The notes under the pieces: generated by a model | What the model saw: only the letters and a program-made list of their open reading frames with translations | Told to the model about the DNA's origin: nothing | Databases searched by the model: none | Assembly: GCA_963815285.1 (NCBI GenBank) | Contig: CAWFGB010000005.1 | Span: forward strand, 186,001 to 250,000 | Length of the DNA stretch: 64,000 nucleotides | Origin: JACCSI01 sp963815285 | GTDB taxonomy: Bacteria > Acidobacteriota > Vicinamibacteria > Vicinamibacterales > UBA2999 | Direction of reading: 5' to 3' | Shown here: piece after piece, positions 10,153-18,125 of the stretch | Layout of the letters: the number at the start of each line of letters is the position of its first letter | How positions within the stretch are numbered: the stretch's first letter is position 1 | Program-made: the position numbers and the translations under genes

Positions 10153-10338
10153 GTGGCCACGACCGCCAAAGTCGCGCGTGAGAAGAAGTCGCTGAAGTTC
10201 AAGGTGCGGCACCGCAATCGCTGCCGCCGCTGCGGGCGCCCGCGCGCATTTCTCCGGAAGTTCGCGCTCTGCCGTCTGTGTTTCCGTGAGCTCGCCCTCA
10301 AGGGCGATGTCGCGGGGGTCACGAAGAGCAGCTGGTAA
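10153..10338 (+). CDS. rpsN: 30S ribosomal protein S14, zinc-binding type
   Basis: 61-residue type Z S14 of the 30S head, starting at GTG with AGGAGAG upstream. Cys24, Cys27, Cys40 and Cys43 form two CXXC pairs that bind one zinc ion in this subtype. Cells that also carry a long zinc-free S14 can swap them under zinc limitation; no such paralogue is in the window. The tail VAGVTKSSW is canonical. Confidence 0.97.
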   Translation: MATTAKVAREKKSLKFKVRHRNRCRRCGRPRAFLRKFALCRLCFRELALKGDVAGVTKSSW

Positions 10339-10341
10339 GGA

Positions 10342-10386
10342 GTAGGGCCGCGCTGGCCCCTGTAGAGGCCGGTCTTCAAACCGGCC
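10342..10386. repeat. Composite palindromes, one family A and one family B
   Basis: The gap between rpsN and rpsH contains a family A remnant (GTAGGGCCGCGCTGGCCC, 10342-10359) directly followed by a family B copy, GGCCGGTCTTCAAACCGGCC (10367-10386). In the B copy the central AGACC is changed to AAACC. Two families side by side suggests successive insertions or a preferred site. Confidence 0.65.
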
Positions 10387-10403
10387 GGCTGAGAACAAGG
10401 AAT

Positions 10404-10811
10404 ATGACTGATCCGATTGCCGACATGCTCACCCGGATTCGCAACGCCGTTTCCTCGCGTCACACGCGCGTGGACCTGCCGGCGTCGAAACTGAAGGTGG
10501 AGATCGCGCGCATCCTGCAGGACGAGGGATACATTGCCGGCTTCAAGCTCGTCGAGGCCAATGGCTCGGCCCAGACCGCCCAACAAGCGGTCCGCCTCTT
10601 CCTCAAGTACGGCCCCGGTGGCGAACGCGTCATCAGCGGCATCGAGCGCGTCAGCCGTCCGGGCCGTCGCGTCTACGTGAGTCGTGACGACGTGCCGTCG
10701 GTGCTGGGAGGTCTTGGCGTCAGCATCCTGACGACGTCGCGCGGCGTGATGAGTGGCCGTGCCGCCCAGCGCGCCGGGGTCGGCGGCGAGATTCTGTGTA
10801 ACGTGTGGTAG
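10404..10811 (+). CDS. rpsH: 30S ribosomal protein S8
   Basis: 16S rRNA-binding protein of the 30S platform, and translational repressor of the spc operon in E. coli; 135 residues. MTDPIADMLTRIRNAV and the C-terminal LTTSRGVMSGRAAQRAGVGGEILCNVW are diagnostic. Its stop codon is the edge of the next palindrome. Confidence 0.97.
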   Translation: MTDPIADMLTRIRNAVSSRHTRVDLPASKLKVEIARILQDEGYIAGFKLVEANGSAQTAQQAVRLFLKYGPGGERVISGIERVSRPGRRVYVSRDDVPSVLGGLGVSILTTSRGVMSGRAAQRAGVGGEILCNVW

Positions 10812-10838
10812 TACGGGCCGAGCATGCTGGGCCCGTAC
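10811..10838. repeat. Intergenic palindrome, family A, copy 4
   Basis: GTACGGGCC (10811-10819) pairs perfectly with GGCCCGTAC (10830-10838) around a GAGCATGCTG loop, starting on the last base of the rpsH stop codon. The 50 bp that follow hold two copies of the motif GTCACCGTA before rplF. Confidence 0.75.
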
Positions 10839-10888
10839 ACGTCACCGTAAGAAAGAGGCGTCATCAGACGTCACCGTAGGAAACGACA

Positions 10889-11425
10889 ATGTCTCGAATT
10901 GGAAAGAAACCGATCCTGATCCCGAAGGGGGTCACCGTCAAGGTTGACGGCAATACCGTCGACGTGAAGGGTCCCAAGGGCCAGCTTCGTCAGCCGCTGC
11001 CGCCGGGCATCGTGGCCGCCGTGGAAGATGGCACTCTGGTGACCAAAAAGGCGAGTGACGACCGGCAGTTCGACAAGTTTCATGGCCTGGCGCGGAGCCT
11101 GGTCAACAACGCCGTCGTCGGCGTGACCGAGGGCTTCAAGCGCGAGCTCGACATCGTCGGCGTCGGCTACCGGGCGGAGGTGAAGGGCAAGCAGGTCGTC
11201 CTCGCGCTCGGCTACTCGCACCCGGTGGTGTTCGAGGTCCCGACGGGGATTGACATCGCCATCGAAAAGCAGACGCACCTGACCGTGACCGGTGTCGATC
11301 GTCAGCTGGTCGGTCAAGTTGCGGCCAACCTGCGGCGGCTCCGCAAGCCGGATCCCTATCAGCAGAAGGGCGTGCGATACACCGGTGAGGTGCTGAAGAA
11401 GAAGGCCGGCAAGACCGGCGCGTAA
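10889..11425 (+). CDS. rplF: 50S ribosomal protein L6
   Basis: Two-domain protein at the base of the L7/L12 stalk near the GTPase centre; 178 residues. MSRIGKKPI, the mid-protein GVGYRAEVKGK and the C-terminal RKPDPYQQKGVRYTGE signature are intact. Separated from rpsH by a palindrome and a doubled GTCACCGTA motif. Confidence 0.97.
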   Translation: MSRIGKKPILIPKGVTVKVDGNTVDVKGPKGQLRQPLPPGIVAAVEDGTLVTKKASDDRQFDKFHGLARSLVNNAVVGVTEGFKRELDIVGVGYRAEVKGKQVVLALGYSHPVVFEVPTGIDIAIEKQTHLTVTGVDRQLVGQVAANLRRLRKPDPYQQKGVRYTGEVLKKKAGKTGA

Positions 11426-11427
11426 CG

Positions 11428-11457
11428 GATGGCGGCCGGGCGAGGCTCGGCCCCCGA
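11428..11457. repeat. Intergenic palindrome, family A-like, copy 5
   Basis: GCGGCCGGGCGAGGCTCGGCCCCC between rplF and rplR; GGCCGGGCGAG faces CTCGGCCC imperfectly. It is read through by the longest rplR frame and would add a spurious 15-residue extension. Confidence 0.55.
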
Positions 11458-11473
11458 GAGCGACGAGTGGAAC

Positions 11474-11848
11474 ATGCAGATCAAAACGAAAGACGACCGT
11501 CGTCAACGCATCAGGTATCGCATTCGCAAACGGATGCACGGCACATCCGAGCGCCCGCGCTTGTCCGTGTTTCGCAGCGTGTCGCACATCTACGTGCAGG
11601 TGATTGACGACATGGCGGGCACGACCCTGGCGGCCGCCTCGAGTATCGACCCCGGGGTCAAGGCGAAGATGTCCGGCGACACCCGTCCGGGCAACCGGAA
11701 GGGCGCTGAACTGGTCGGGCAGACCATTGCCGAGCGCTTGAAGGAAAAGGGGATCACGCGCGTGATCTTCGACAGAAACGGCTTCCTGTATCACGGGCGC
11801 GTGCGCGCCGTGGCCGATGCGGCGCGTGCTGCCGGCCTGGAGTTTTAA
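11474..11848 (+). CDS. rplR: 50S ribosomal protein L18
   Basis: 5S rRNA-binding protein, 124 residues from the ATG at 11474 (MQIKTKDDRRQRIRYRIRKR). An upstream in-frame start at 11429 would add 15 residues encoded by a palindromic repeat and is not supported. SERPRLSVFRS and YHGRVRAVADAARAAGLEF are diagnostic. rpsE starts three bases after the stop. Confidence 0.96.
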   Translation: MQIKTKDDRRQRIRYRIRKRMHGTSERPRLSVFRSVSHIYVQVIDDMAGTTLAAASSIDPGVKAKMSGDTRPGNRKGAELVGQTIAERLKEKGITRVIFDRNGFLYHGRVRAVADAARAAGLEF

Positions 11849-11851
11849 GAG

Positions 11852-12421
11852 ATGACGCGGACTCGCGAAAAGATTGATGCCAGCCAGCTCGAGATCAAGG
11901 ACACGGTCGTCTCGATCAACCGTGTCACCAAAGTCGTCAAGGGCGGCAAGAACCTGAGCTTCAGTGCCCTCGTGGTCGTCGGTGACGGCCATGGCGTGGT
12001 CGGCTATGGCGTCGGCAAGGCGAAGGAAGTGCCCTCGGCCATCAAGAAGGGCATCGAAGCCGCAAAGAAGAACCTGATTCGCGTGCCGCTCCGGGGCTCG
12101 ACGATTCCGCACCCCGTGGTCGGAGATTTCGGCGCCGGTAAGGTGTTGCTGAAGCCGGCCCCCGAGGGCACGGGTATCATCGCCGGCGGCGCGGTCCGCG
12201 CCGTCGTCGAATCGTGCGGGATCTCGAACGTGCTGACCAAGTCGCTGGGCAGCGCCAACGCCCACAACGTCGTGCGCGCGGCGTTCACCGCCCTGCAGGG
12301 ACTCCGCGATCCGAATCGTGTGGCCCGGTTGCGCGGCAAAACCGAAGAGGAGATCATGCCGCCCGCGCGGGTGCGGCGCGTCAAGCCGACTGAACCTGCC
12401 GCGGAAACGCAGCCGGTGTAG
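11852..12421 (+). CDS. rpsE: 30S ribosomal protein S5
   Basis: Accuracy-related 30S protein with an N-terminal double-stranded RNA-binding domain (residues about 14-80) and a C-terminal domain; 189 residues. VVKGGKNLSFSALVVVGD and the GYGVGKAKEVP loop are conserved. The last 25 residues (VRRVKPTEPAAETQPV) are a short acidic/proline extension. Followed by two palindromes. Confidence 0.97.
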   Translation: MTRTREKIDASQLEIKDTVVSINRVTKVVKGGKNLSFSALVVVGDGHGVVGYGVGKAKEVPSAIKKGIEAAKKNLIRVPLRGSTIPHPVVGDFGAGKVLLKPAPEGTGIIAGGAVRAVVESCGISNVLTKSLGSANAHNVVRAAFTALQGLRDPNRVARLRGKTEEEIMPPARVRRVKPTEPAAETQPV

Positions 12422-12439
12422 AAAGAAAACGTTGCAGCC

Positions 12440-12488
12440 GGGCGCACCATGGTGCGCCCCTACCGGTAGGGCCGAGCCTGCTCGGCCC
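12440..12488. repeat. Two adjacent palindromes between rpsE and rpmD
   Basis: The first is GGGCGCACC-ATG-GTGCGCCCC (12440-12460), an almost perfect hairpin. The second is a family A copy, GTAGGGCCGAGC-CT-GCTCGGCCC (12466-12488), with perfect GGGCCGAGC/GCTCGGCCC arms. rpmD begins about 20 bp further on. Confidence 0.75.
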
Positions 12489-12507
12489 GAACACGACGGT
12501 GATGGGT

Positions 12508-12693
12508 ATGAGTGACAAAAAGAAGTTGAAAGTGACCCTCGTCAAGAGCCCGATCGGCTTCAACGAAAAACAGGGACGGGTCGTCCAGAGCATGGGATTG
12601 CGGCGCATTCGCCACTCCGTGGAGCTAGCCGACACGCCCGAAGTGCGCGGCATGATTCACAAGGTGCGCCATCTCGTCGAGGTCGCAGAGTAG
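12508..12693 (+). CDS. rpmD: 50S ribosomal protein L30
   Basis: Small 50S protein, about 61 residues. KVTLVKSPIGFNEKQGRVVQSMGLRRI is the family signature. The start is uncertain: in-frame GTG 12499, ATG 12502 and ATG 12508 are all possible and none has a strong Shine-Dalgarno; 12508 gives MSDKKKLKVTL, closest to relatives. rplO follows after 11 bp. Confidence 0.94.
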   Translation: MSDKKKLKVTLVKSPIGFNEKQGRVVQSMGLRRIRHSVELADTPEVRGMIHKVRHLVEVAE

Positions 12694-12704
12694 CGAGCGA
12701 AATT

Positions 12705-13154
12705 ATGGATCTCAGTAATCTCAAGCCCGCTGCGGGCGCGAAGAAAAACAAGAAGCGCGTCGGCCGCGGTCCAGGATCGGGCAGCGGCAAGACGTCCGGT
12801 CGCGGCCACAAGGGCGCGCAGTCGCGTTCGGGCTATTCGTACAAGCGCGGTTTCGAGGGTGGCCAGATGCCGCTGCATCGGCGAGTGCCGAAACGCGGCT
12901 TCAACAACACCGCGTTTCGCATCGAATACGCCGTCGTCAACCTCGACCAGCTCGAATCGTTGTTCGACGCCGGGGCGATCGTGAATGCAGACACCTTGCG
13001 CGCGGCCGGGCTCGTTCGCGGCAAGCGCTCGCGCATCAAGGTGCTGGCCCGCGGCGAAGTGACCAAGGCGCTGACGGTGCACGCGCACAAGTTCAGCGGG
13101 AAGGCGGCCGAGAAACTAGCGGCCGCTGGCGGTAAGGCAGAGGCAATTGCCTAG
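12705..13154 (+). CDS. rplO: 50S ribosomal protein L15
   Basis: Late-assembly 50S protein, 149 residues. The glycine/arginine-rich N-terminus VGRGPGSGSGKTSGRGHKGAQSRSG and MPLHRRVPKRGFNN are diagnostic. The 111 bp between it and secY carry GAAAGCCGGGCGCC/GGAGCC inverted motifs and a GCGAGCGAAGCGAG palindrome, but no open frame. Confidence 0.97.
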   Translation: MDLSNLKPAAGAKKNKKRVGRGPGSGSGKTSGRGHKGAQSRSGYSYKRGFEGGQMPLHRRVPKRGFNNTAFRIEYAVVNLDQLESLFDAGAIVNADTLRAAGLVRGKRSRIKVLARGEVTKALTVHAHKFSGKAAEKLAAAGGKAEAIA

Positions 13155-13265
13155 CAGCGACTGCGCACACAGCTTTCCGCTCCCAGCTTCCGGCCCATCC
13201 GCCGAAAGCCGGGCGCCGGGAGCCGAAGGCCATCGCGAGCGAAGCGAGTAACAAGAGGCACACAG

Positions 13266-14649
13266 GTGGATTCACTCAGGAATCTGTTTGCAATTCCGGA
13301 TCTCCGCAACCGCGTGTTGTTCACGCTGGGGATGCTCGCCGTGTATCGCGTCGGGAGCCACATCCCGACGCCCGGGGTCAACCCGCAGGCGCTTGCGGAA
13401 CTGTCGCGCCAATTGCAGAACACGATGTTCGGCCTGTACGACATGTTCACGGGCGGCCAGCTCTCGCAGATCACGATTTTCGCGCTGGGCGTCATGCCGT
13501 ACATCAGCTCGTCGATCATCCTGCAGCTGCTGACCGTGGTGTGGCCGTATCTCGAGCGCCTGTCGAAAGAGGGTGAGCTTGGGCGGCGCAAGATCACGCA
13601 GTACACCCGGTACTTGACACTGGTTCTCGCCGTGGTCCAGTCGCTGGGGATCGCAATCTGGCTCGAGCGCAACACCGAGTTGGCCGGCGGCCTGCCGCTC
13701 GTCTACGAGACCGGCTGGGGCTTCCGCCTGCTCTGCGTGCTGACGCTCACGACTGGCACGATGTTCATCATGTGGCTCGGCGAGCAGATCACCGAGCGCG
13801 GCGTCGGCAACGGCATGTCGCTCATCATCTTCGCCGGCATCGTGGTGTTCCTGCCGCGGTCGGTGATGCAGACCTTCGAGATGATGGAGACCGGGCAGAT
13901 CACGCTGATCCGGATGTTGATTCTCGGCGTGCTCATGGTGGGCGTCGTCGCCGCGATCATTTACGTGGAGCGCGGACACCGGCGGATCACGGTGCAGTAT
14001 GCCAAGCGTGTCGTCGGTCGGAGGCAGTACCGGCGGCACGAGCACGCACATCCCGCTCAAGGTGAACACTGGCGGCGTCATCCCGGTGATTTTCGCCTCG
14101 TCGATTCTGGCCTTTCCGGCCACGCTGGCGCCGATGTTCGGCTCGGGGGGCTGGGGTGAGGCGGTCGTGCGGCAGTTGAACTTCAACATGCCGCTCTACA
14201 ACCTGTTGTATGTCGGGCTGATCCTGTTCTTCGCCTACTTCTACACGGCCATCATCTTCAATCCGGATGACGTGGCCGAGAACATGCGCAAGTACGGCGG
14301 GTTCATCCCCGGGATCCGGCCCGGCAAGCGGACCGCGGAGCACATCGACACGATCCTGGCGCGCATCACGCTGGTCGGCGCTGTCTATCTCGCGCTCGTG
14401 GCGCTGCTGCCGAACTTCCTGATTGGCGGGTTCAACGTCGAACCACTGCCGGTCGTGGGGCAGACGCTCGACGCCAATCTGCCGCAGTGGTTCACGCAGG
14501 GCCTCGGCGTGCCGTTCTATTTCGGGGGCACCTCGCTGCTGATTGTCGTCGGCGTGGCCATGGATACCGTCAACCAGGTCGAGTCTCAGCTCATCATGCG
14601 GCATTACGATGGCTTCATGAAGAAGACGCGGATTCGTGGCCGACGGTGA
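13266..14649 (+). CDS. secY: Preprotein translocase subunit SecY, reading frame broken once
   Basis: Central channel of the Sec translocon, a ten-helix inner-membrane protein. It starts at GTG 13266 with AAGAGG seven bases upstream. Frame 1 reads correctly to RRITVQYAKRVVGRRQY (through 14030). The continuation GGTSTHIPLKVNTGG starts at 14032 in the next frame, so one extra base (C14031) breaks the gene. Ignoring it gives about 460 residues with the expected plug, the GNGMSLIIFAGI region and the C-terminal MKKTRIRGRR. secY is essential and nothing else is decayed, so a sequencing or assembly indel is the likeliest cause; programmed +1 frameshifting is possible but unsupported. adk starts two bases after the stop. 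Confidence 0.9.
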
Positions 14650-14650
14650 G

Positions 14651-15358
14651 ATGGCTCTGAACGTTGTCTTCATGGGCCCACCCGGAGCGGGGAAGGGCAC
14701 GCAGGCCGAACGCTTCGCCCACGAGCACGGGATCCCGAAGATCTCGACGGGCGACATCCTCCGCGAGGCGGTATCGGCGAAGACACCTTTGGGAGTCGAG
14801 GTCAAGTCGTTGATGGACCGCGGCGAACTGGTCGGCGACGATTTGATTATCGGTATCGTGCGCGAGCGGCTGGGACGCTCCGACACGGCGCGTGGGTTCG
14901 TGCTCGACGGCTTTCCGCGGACTGTGCCTCAGGCTGCCGCGCTCGACGTGCTGCTGAACGGCCGCGGCCCGCTCATCGTCGTAGAGATCCAGGTGCCAGA
15001 CGAGGAGCTGGTGCGTCGCGTGATCTCGCGGCGGATTTGCTCGAAGTGCGGCCGCATGGTCTCTGCGTTTGGCGACGATGGCATCGCGGCGGAGAAATGC
15101 GGGAATTGCGGCGGCACGCTGGTGTCGCGGTCCGACGATAGCGCCCACGTCGTGCGCGATCGCTTGACGGTGTATTGGCGCGAGACGCAGCCGATGATCG
15201 CGTTCTATCAGTCGCGGCCGACCTATCGGGCGATTGACGGGGCCCAGCCGCCGGAACGGGTGCGTGATGCGCTGGTGGCCGCCGTGGCGTCGGCGCTCGG
15301 CAAGCCCGCGTCTGACCTCAAGGCGGGGACGACAGTGCGGCCGGAGAAGAACGCGTGA
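14651..15358 (+). CDS. adk: Adenylate kinase
   Basis: Interconverts ATP + AMP and 2 ADP in the cytosol; 235 residues. P-loop GPPGAGKG at residues 9-16, TGDILR and the LDGFPRT AMP-binding motif are present. The LID carries CSKCG and CGNCG, a four-cysteine zinc-type lid rather than the Gram-negative polar lid. The ATG at 14651 follows GGTGAG just after the secY stop; a GTG at 14636 would overlap secY. It ends in a four-base overlap with map. Confidence 0.96.
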   Translation: MALNVVFMGPPGAGKGTQAERFAHEHGIPKISTGDILREAVSAKTPLGVEVKSLMDRGELVGDDLIIGIVRERLGRSDTARGFVLDGFPRTVPQAAALDVLLNGRGPLIVVEIQVPDEELVRRVISRRICSKCGRMVSAFGDDGIAAEKCGNCGGTLVSRSDDSAHVVRDRLTVYWRETQPMIAFYQSRPTYRAIDGAQPPERVRDALVAAVASALGKPASDLKAGTTVRPEKNA

Positions 15359-16119
15359 TCGTCTGCCGATCTGCCGCGGAGATCGAGCGACTGGCGCGCG
15401 TCAACGAGTTGGTGGCGCGGGTGCTCGCCGAATTGGAGTCGCTCGTGGTGCCCGGGCTGACCACCGCCGATCTGGATGCCGTGGCCGAGAAGCGGCTCGG
15501 TGAGGCCGGTGCGGAACCGGCGTTCAAGGGGTATCACGGCTATCCCGCGACGATTTGCGCGTCGGTGAACGAGCAGGTCGTCCACGGAATCCCGTCGAAG
15601 CGGCCGCTGGTCGAGGGCGACATCATCTCGATCGACATGGGTGCCAGGCTCGACGGGTTCTACGGCGATTCAGCCGTGACGGTGCCGGTCGGACAAGTGT
15701 CGGAGGAGGCGGACCGGCTCTTGAACGTCACGGAAGCCTCGCTCTATGAGGGCCTGGCGGCCGTCAAGCCGGGCGCTCGGGTCTCGGACATCGGCGCCGC
15801 CGTGCAGGCCCACGTCGAGGCCCACGGGTTTTCGGTGGTGCGCGAGTTCGTCGGGCACGGCATCGGGACCAAGCTGCACGAGGAGCCGCAGATTCCGAAC
15901 TACGGCCCGGCGGGGCGCGGACCGCGCCTGTCGGAGGGCATGGTGTTGGCGGTGGAGCCGATGGTCAATCTCGGCAAGCCGGCGGTGAAGGTGCTGGGCG
16001 ACGGCTGGACGGCGGTGACCAAGGATGGCAGCCTGTCGGCGCACTTCGAGCACACGGTGGTGGTCACGGGGAGTGGATGCCGGATTCTGACGAACAGGGA
16101 ATTGCGGAAGGCGTCGTGA
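15355..16119 (+). CDS. map: Methionine aminopeptidase, type I
   Basis: Removes the initiator methionine from nascent proteins. 254 residues, starting at a GTG that overlaps the adk stop. All metal ligands are in place: Asp94, Asp105, His168, Glu201 and Glu232, plus catalytic-pocket His77 in VVHGIPSKR. No N-terminal zinc-finger or SH3-binding extension, so it is the short class Ia form. Its last 43 bases overlap the infA-like gene in another frame. Confidence 0.96.
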   Translation: MIVCRSAAEIERLARVNELVARVLAELESLVVPGLTTADLDAVAEKRLGEAGAEPAFKGYHGYPATICASVNEQVVHGIPSKRPLVEGDIISIDMGARLDGFYGDSAVTVPVGQVSEEADRLLNVTEASLYEGLAAVKPGARVSDIGAAVQAHVEAHGFSVVREFVGHGIGTKLHEEPQIPNYGPAGRGPRLSEGMVLAVEPMVNLGKPAVKVLGDGWTAVTKDGSLSAHFEHTVVVTGSGCRILTNRELRKAS

Positions 16120-16295
16120 TCGAGTTGCTGCCCAGTCAACTGGCCAGGGTCAGCCTCGACGGCAGGCACCAGGTCGTGGTGCACCTGGGCAGCCCGGTGC
16201 AGCGTAATTACATCCGGGTGTTGGTTGGCGATCGCGTCAAGGTCGCGTTGATGCCGGCGGACAAGACCCGGGGACGGATCGTCGGGAAGATGTAG
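16077..16295 (+). CDS. infA: Translation initiation factor IF-1
   Basis: S1/OB-fold protein that occupies the A site during initiation; 72 residues. The frame DEQGIAEGVVIELLP corresponds to the conserved beginning of IF-1, and NYIRVLVGDRVKV...ADKTRGRIVGKM matches the core NYIRILPGD...DLTRGRI. It is rather divergent: usual VLAHISGKMR is replaced by VVVHLGSPVQ. The ATG at 16077 lies 43 bases inside map, an unusually long overlap, but conservation supports it over the internal GTG at 16116. Confidence 0.88.
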   Translation: MPDSDEQGIAEGVVIELLPSQLARVSLDGRHQVVVHLGSPVQRNYIRVLVGDRVKVALMPADKTRGRIVGKM

Positions 16296-16475
16296 GGCGA
16301 CTGGCGGGGGCAAGATGCCCAACCGCCAAGACCGCAAGTTCAAAACCCACGGGTTCTGAACGGTCGGCGTGCTTGCACTGGTGGTTTTGGGCGGTGGTGC
16401 AGTGTCGCCGAGCGGCGGGTTTTGAACTGGTAGTTTAGGCGGTTGTGAACTGCCGCGAAGCGGCCGGAGCTAGCT
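16296..16475. repeat. 180-bp spacer with hairpin and degenerate repeats
   Basis: No gene is visible. GTTCAAAACC (16338-16347) pairs with GGTTCTGAAC (16352-16361), one mismatch. Further on, the unit GTGCAGTGTCGCCGAGCGGC is echoed about 46 bp later as GTGAACTGCCGCGAAGCGGC, each next to a GTTTTGAAC or GTTGTGAAC segment. It looks like a decayed repeat array of a type different from families A and B. A promoter for the rpmJ-rpsM-rpsK-rpsD-rpoA-rplQ part could lie here, but I cannot point to one. Confidence 0.5.
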
Positions 16476-16589
16476 ATGAAGGTAAGAGCATCCGTGAAGA
16501 AAATTTGCGACAAGTGCAAGATCGTCCGTCGCGCCGGGGTGGTGCGAGTGATCTGCCCGAACCAGAAGCACAAACAGCGTCAGGGATAA
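16476..16589 (+). CDS. rpmJ: 50S ribosomal protein L36
   Basis: Smallest ribosomal protein, 37 residues: MKVRASVKKICDKCKIV, then RRAGVVRVICPNQKHKQRQG. Cys11, Cys14, Cys27 and His32 are the zinc ligands of the C+ form. It lies in a different frame from rpsM, whose spuriously extended frame (from 16445) covers it, so it is easily missed. Its usual position between infA and rpsM is conserved here. Confidence 0.96.
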   Translation: MKVRASVKKICDKCKIVRRAGVVRVICPNQKHKQRQG

Positions 16590-16594
16590 GGAAT

Positions 16595-16969
16595 ATGGCA
16601 CGCATTTCAGGTGTTGATCTTCCGCGGACCAAGCGGGTCGAGATCGGGCTGACTTACATCTACGGCATCGGGCGGCATCGCTCCAATGAGATTCTCGGCG
16701 CGGCGGGCGTGAGCCCGGATGTGCGGGTCAAGGATCTCAGCGAAGACGACGTGCGCAAGATCAGCCGTGTGATCGAAGAGCAGGGTGGCGTCGAGGGCGA
16801 CCTCCGCAAGGAGATCTCGATGAACATCAAGCGGCTGATCGAAATCGGCAGCTATCGCGGCGCGCGGCATCGACGCAATCTGCCGCTCCGCGGCCAGCGG
16901 ACGCGCACCAATGCGCGCACGAGAAAGGGCCCGCGCAAAGGCGCGGTGGCCAAGAAGAAGACGGTATAA
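16595..16969 (+). CDS. rpsM: 30S ribosomal protein S13
   Basis: 30S head protein forming intersubunit bridges with L5; 124 residues from the ATG at 16595, with AAGGAA just upstream (16588-16593). MARISGVDLPRTKRVEIGLTYIYGIG and the C-terminal RGQRTRTNARTRKGPRKG are diagnostic. An upstream in-frame start at 16445 would run over rpmJ and is rejected. Confidence 0.97.
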   Translation: MARISGVDLPRTKRVEIGLTYIYGIGRHRSNEILGAAGVSPDVRVKDLSEDDVRKISRVIEEQGGVEGDLRKEISMNIKRLIEIGSYRGARHRRNLPLRGQRTRTNARTRKGPRKGAVAKKKTV

Positions 16970-16972
16970 GCC

Positions 16973-17398
16973 ATGGCAAAGACCGAAGCACAGGGCGCCG
17001 ACAAGAGCCCGAAGAGAAAGAAGACGTTCAAGAAGCGCGGCGAGAAGCGCGTCGTGCATCACGGCTTCGTCCACATCCAGGCGTCGTTCAACAACACGCT
17101 CATTACCATCACCGACGCCGAAGGGGCCGTCGTGTCGTGGTCGAGCGCCGGCGCCATCGGCTTCAAGGGTTCGCGCAAAGGCACCCCGTTTGCCGCCACT
17201 CAGGCCGCGTTGACCGCGACCAACGCCGCCAAGGCCTTTGGGATGCGTTCCTGCGAAGTCCTGGTGAAGGGGCCCGGGTCGGGCCGAGAATCGGCGATTC
17301 GTGCATTGTCGACCGCGGGACTCGATGTCAAGTCAATCCGCGACGTCACGCCGATTCCGCACAACGGTTGCCGGCCACCCAAGCGTCGTCGCGTCTAG
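16973..17398 (+). CDS. rpsK: 30S ribosomal protein S11
   Basis: Platform protein contacting mRNA near the Shine-Dalgarno helix; 141 residues. HIQASFNNTLITITD, GSRKGTPFAAT and the C-terminal PIPHNGCRPPKRRRV are diagnostic. The first 22 residues are a lysine-rich extension. It begins three bases after rpsM. Confidence 0.97.
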   Translation: MAKTEAQGADKSPKRKKTFKKRGEKRVVHHGFVHIQASFNNTLITITDAEGAVVSWSSAGAIGFKGSRKGTPFAATQAALTATNAAKAFGMRSCEVLVKGPGSGRESAIRALSTAGLDVKSIRDVTPIPHNGCRPPKRRRV

Positions 17399-17408
17399 TA
17401 ATGGAGGA

Positions 17409-17426
17409 GCGGGACTTCAGTCCCGC
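17409..17426. repeat. Intergenic palindrome, family B-like
   Basis: GCGGGACT (17409-17416), TC, AGTCCCGC (17419-17426) between rpsK and rpsD: a perfect 8-bp stem. It keeps the family B layout (arm, CTTCAG centre, arm) with different arm sequence, suggesting compensatory change and a conserved structure. Confidence 0.7.
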
Positions 17427-17441
17427 CGTTGAGGAAACAGA

Positions 17442-18068
17442 ATGGCGAGATATAACGGACCTGTTTGCCGGTTGTGCCGTCGCGAGGGCATGAAACTGTT
17501 CTTGAAGGGTGAGCGCTGCTACACAGAAAAGTGCGCGATCGAGAAGCGCAACGTGCCGCCCGGGCAGCATGGCCGCTCTCGCAAGGCCAAGATGGTCGGC
17601 TATGCCATCCAGTTGCGCGAGAAACAGAAGGTCAAGCGCATCTACGGCGTTCTCGAGGACCAGTTTCGGGGCTACTTCGAACAGGCCGAGCGCACGCGCG
17701 GCATCACGGGCGAAACGCTGCTGCAGCTGCTCGAACGCCGCCTCGACAACGCGGTCTATCGCCTCGGCTTTGCGACCTCGCGTCCCCAGGCGCGGCAGCT
17801 GGTTCGGCATGGCCACTTCCTGGTCAACGGCAAGAAGGTGGATATCCCCTCCTTCACGCTGAAGCCGGGGGATGTGGTCACCGTGCGTGAGACGAGCCGC
17901 AAGAACGCGTCGATTCTGCACGCGGTCGAAGAGGTGAAGGGCCGTGGGATTCCCGAATGGCTCTCCCTGGCCGGCGACATGGAAGGCCGGGTCGTGTCAG
18001 TGCCGACGCGCGAGCAGATCAATTTGCCCGTGCAGGAACAGCTCATCGTCGAGTTGTACAGCAAGTAA
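17442..18068 (+). CDS. rpsD: 30S ribosomal protein S4, zinc-binding type
   Basis: Primary 16S-binding protein involved in 30S assembly and accuracy, and regulator of the alpha operon in E. coli; 208 residues. Cys9, Cys12, Cys26 and Cys31 form the zinc finger found in one of the two S4 classes. The S4 RNA-binding domain is at about residues 99-160 (RLDNAVYRLGFATSRPQARQ). Followed by 134 bp with hairpins before rpoA. Confidence 0.97.
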   Translation: MARYNGPVCRLCRREGMKLFLKGERCYTEKCAIEKRNVPPGQHGRSRKAKMVGYAIQLREKQKVKRIYGVLEDQFRGYFEQAERTRGITGETLLQLLERRLDNAVYRLGFATSRPQARQLVRHGHFLVNGKKVDIPSFTLKPGDVVTVRETSRKNASILHAVEEVKGRGIPEWLSLAGDMEGRVVSVPTREQINLPVQEQLIVELYSK

Positions 18069-18125
18069 CTTCGGCAGGTGGGGCAGGGCCCTACCCGCCT
18101 TAGCGCCTCTCTCCCAGCAGCCCTT

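Noticed and set aside
10871..12265. 464-residue minus-strand frame across rplF, rplR and rpsE
   Set aside because: Antisense shadow of conserved genes.
14020..14040. Programmed +1 frameshift in secY
   Set aside because: No slippery sequence, stop codon at the shift or stimulatory structure is apparent, and three other genes show similar indels; kept only as a remote option.
16445..16594. 50-residue N-terminal extension of S13
   Set aside because: It covers rpmJ in another frame, and S13 homology starts exactly at the ATG at 16595.
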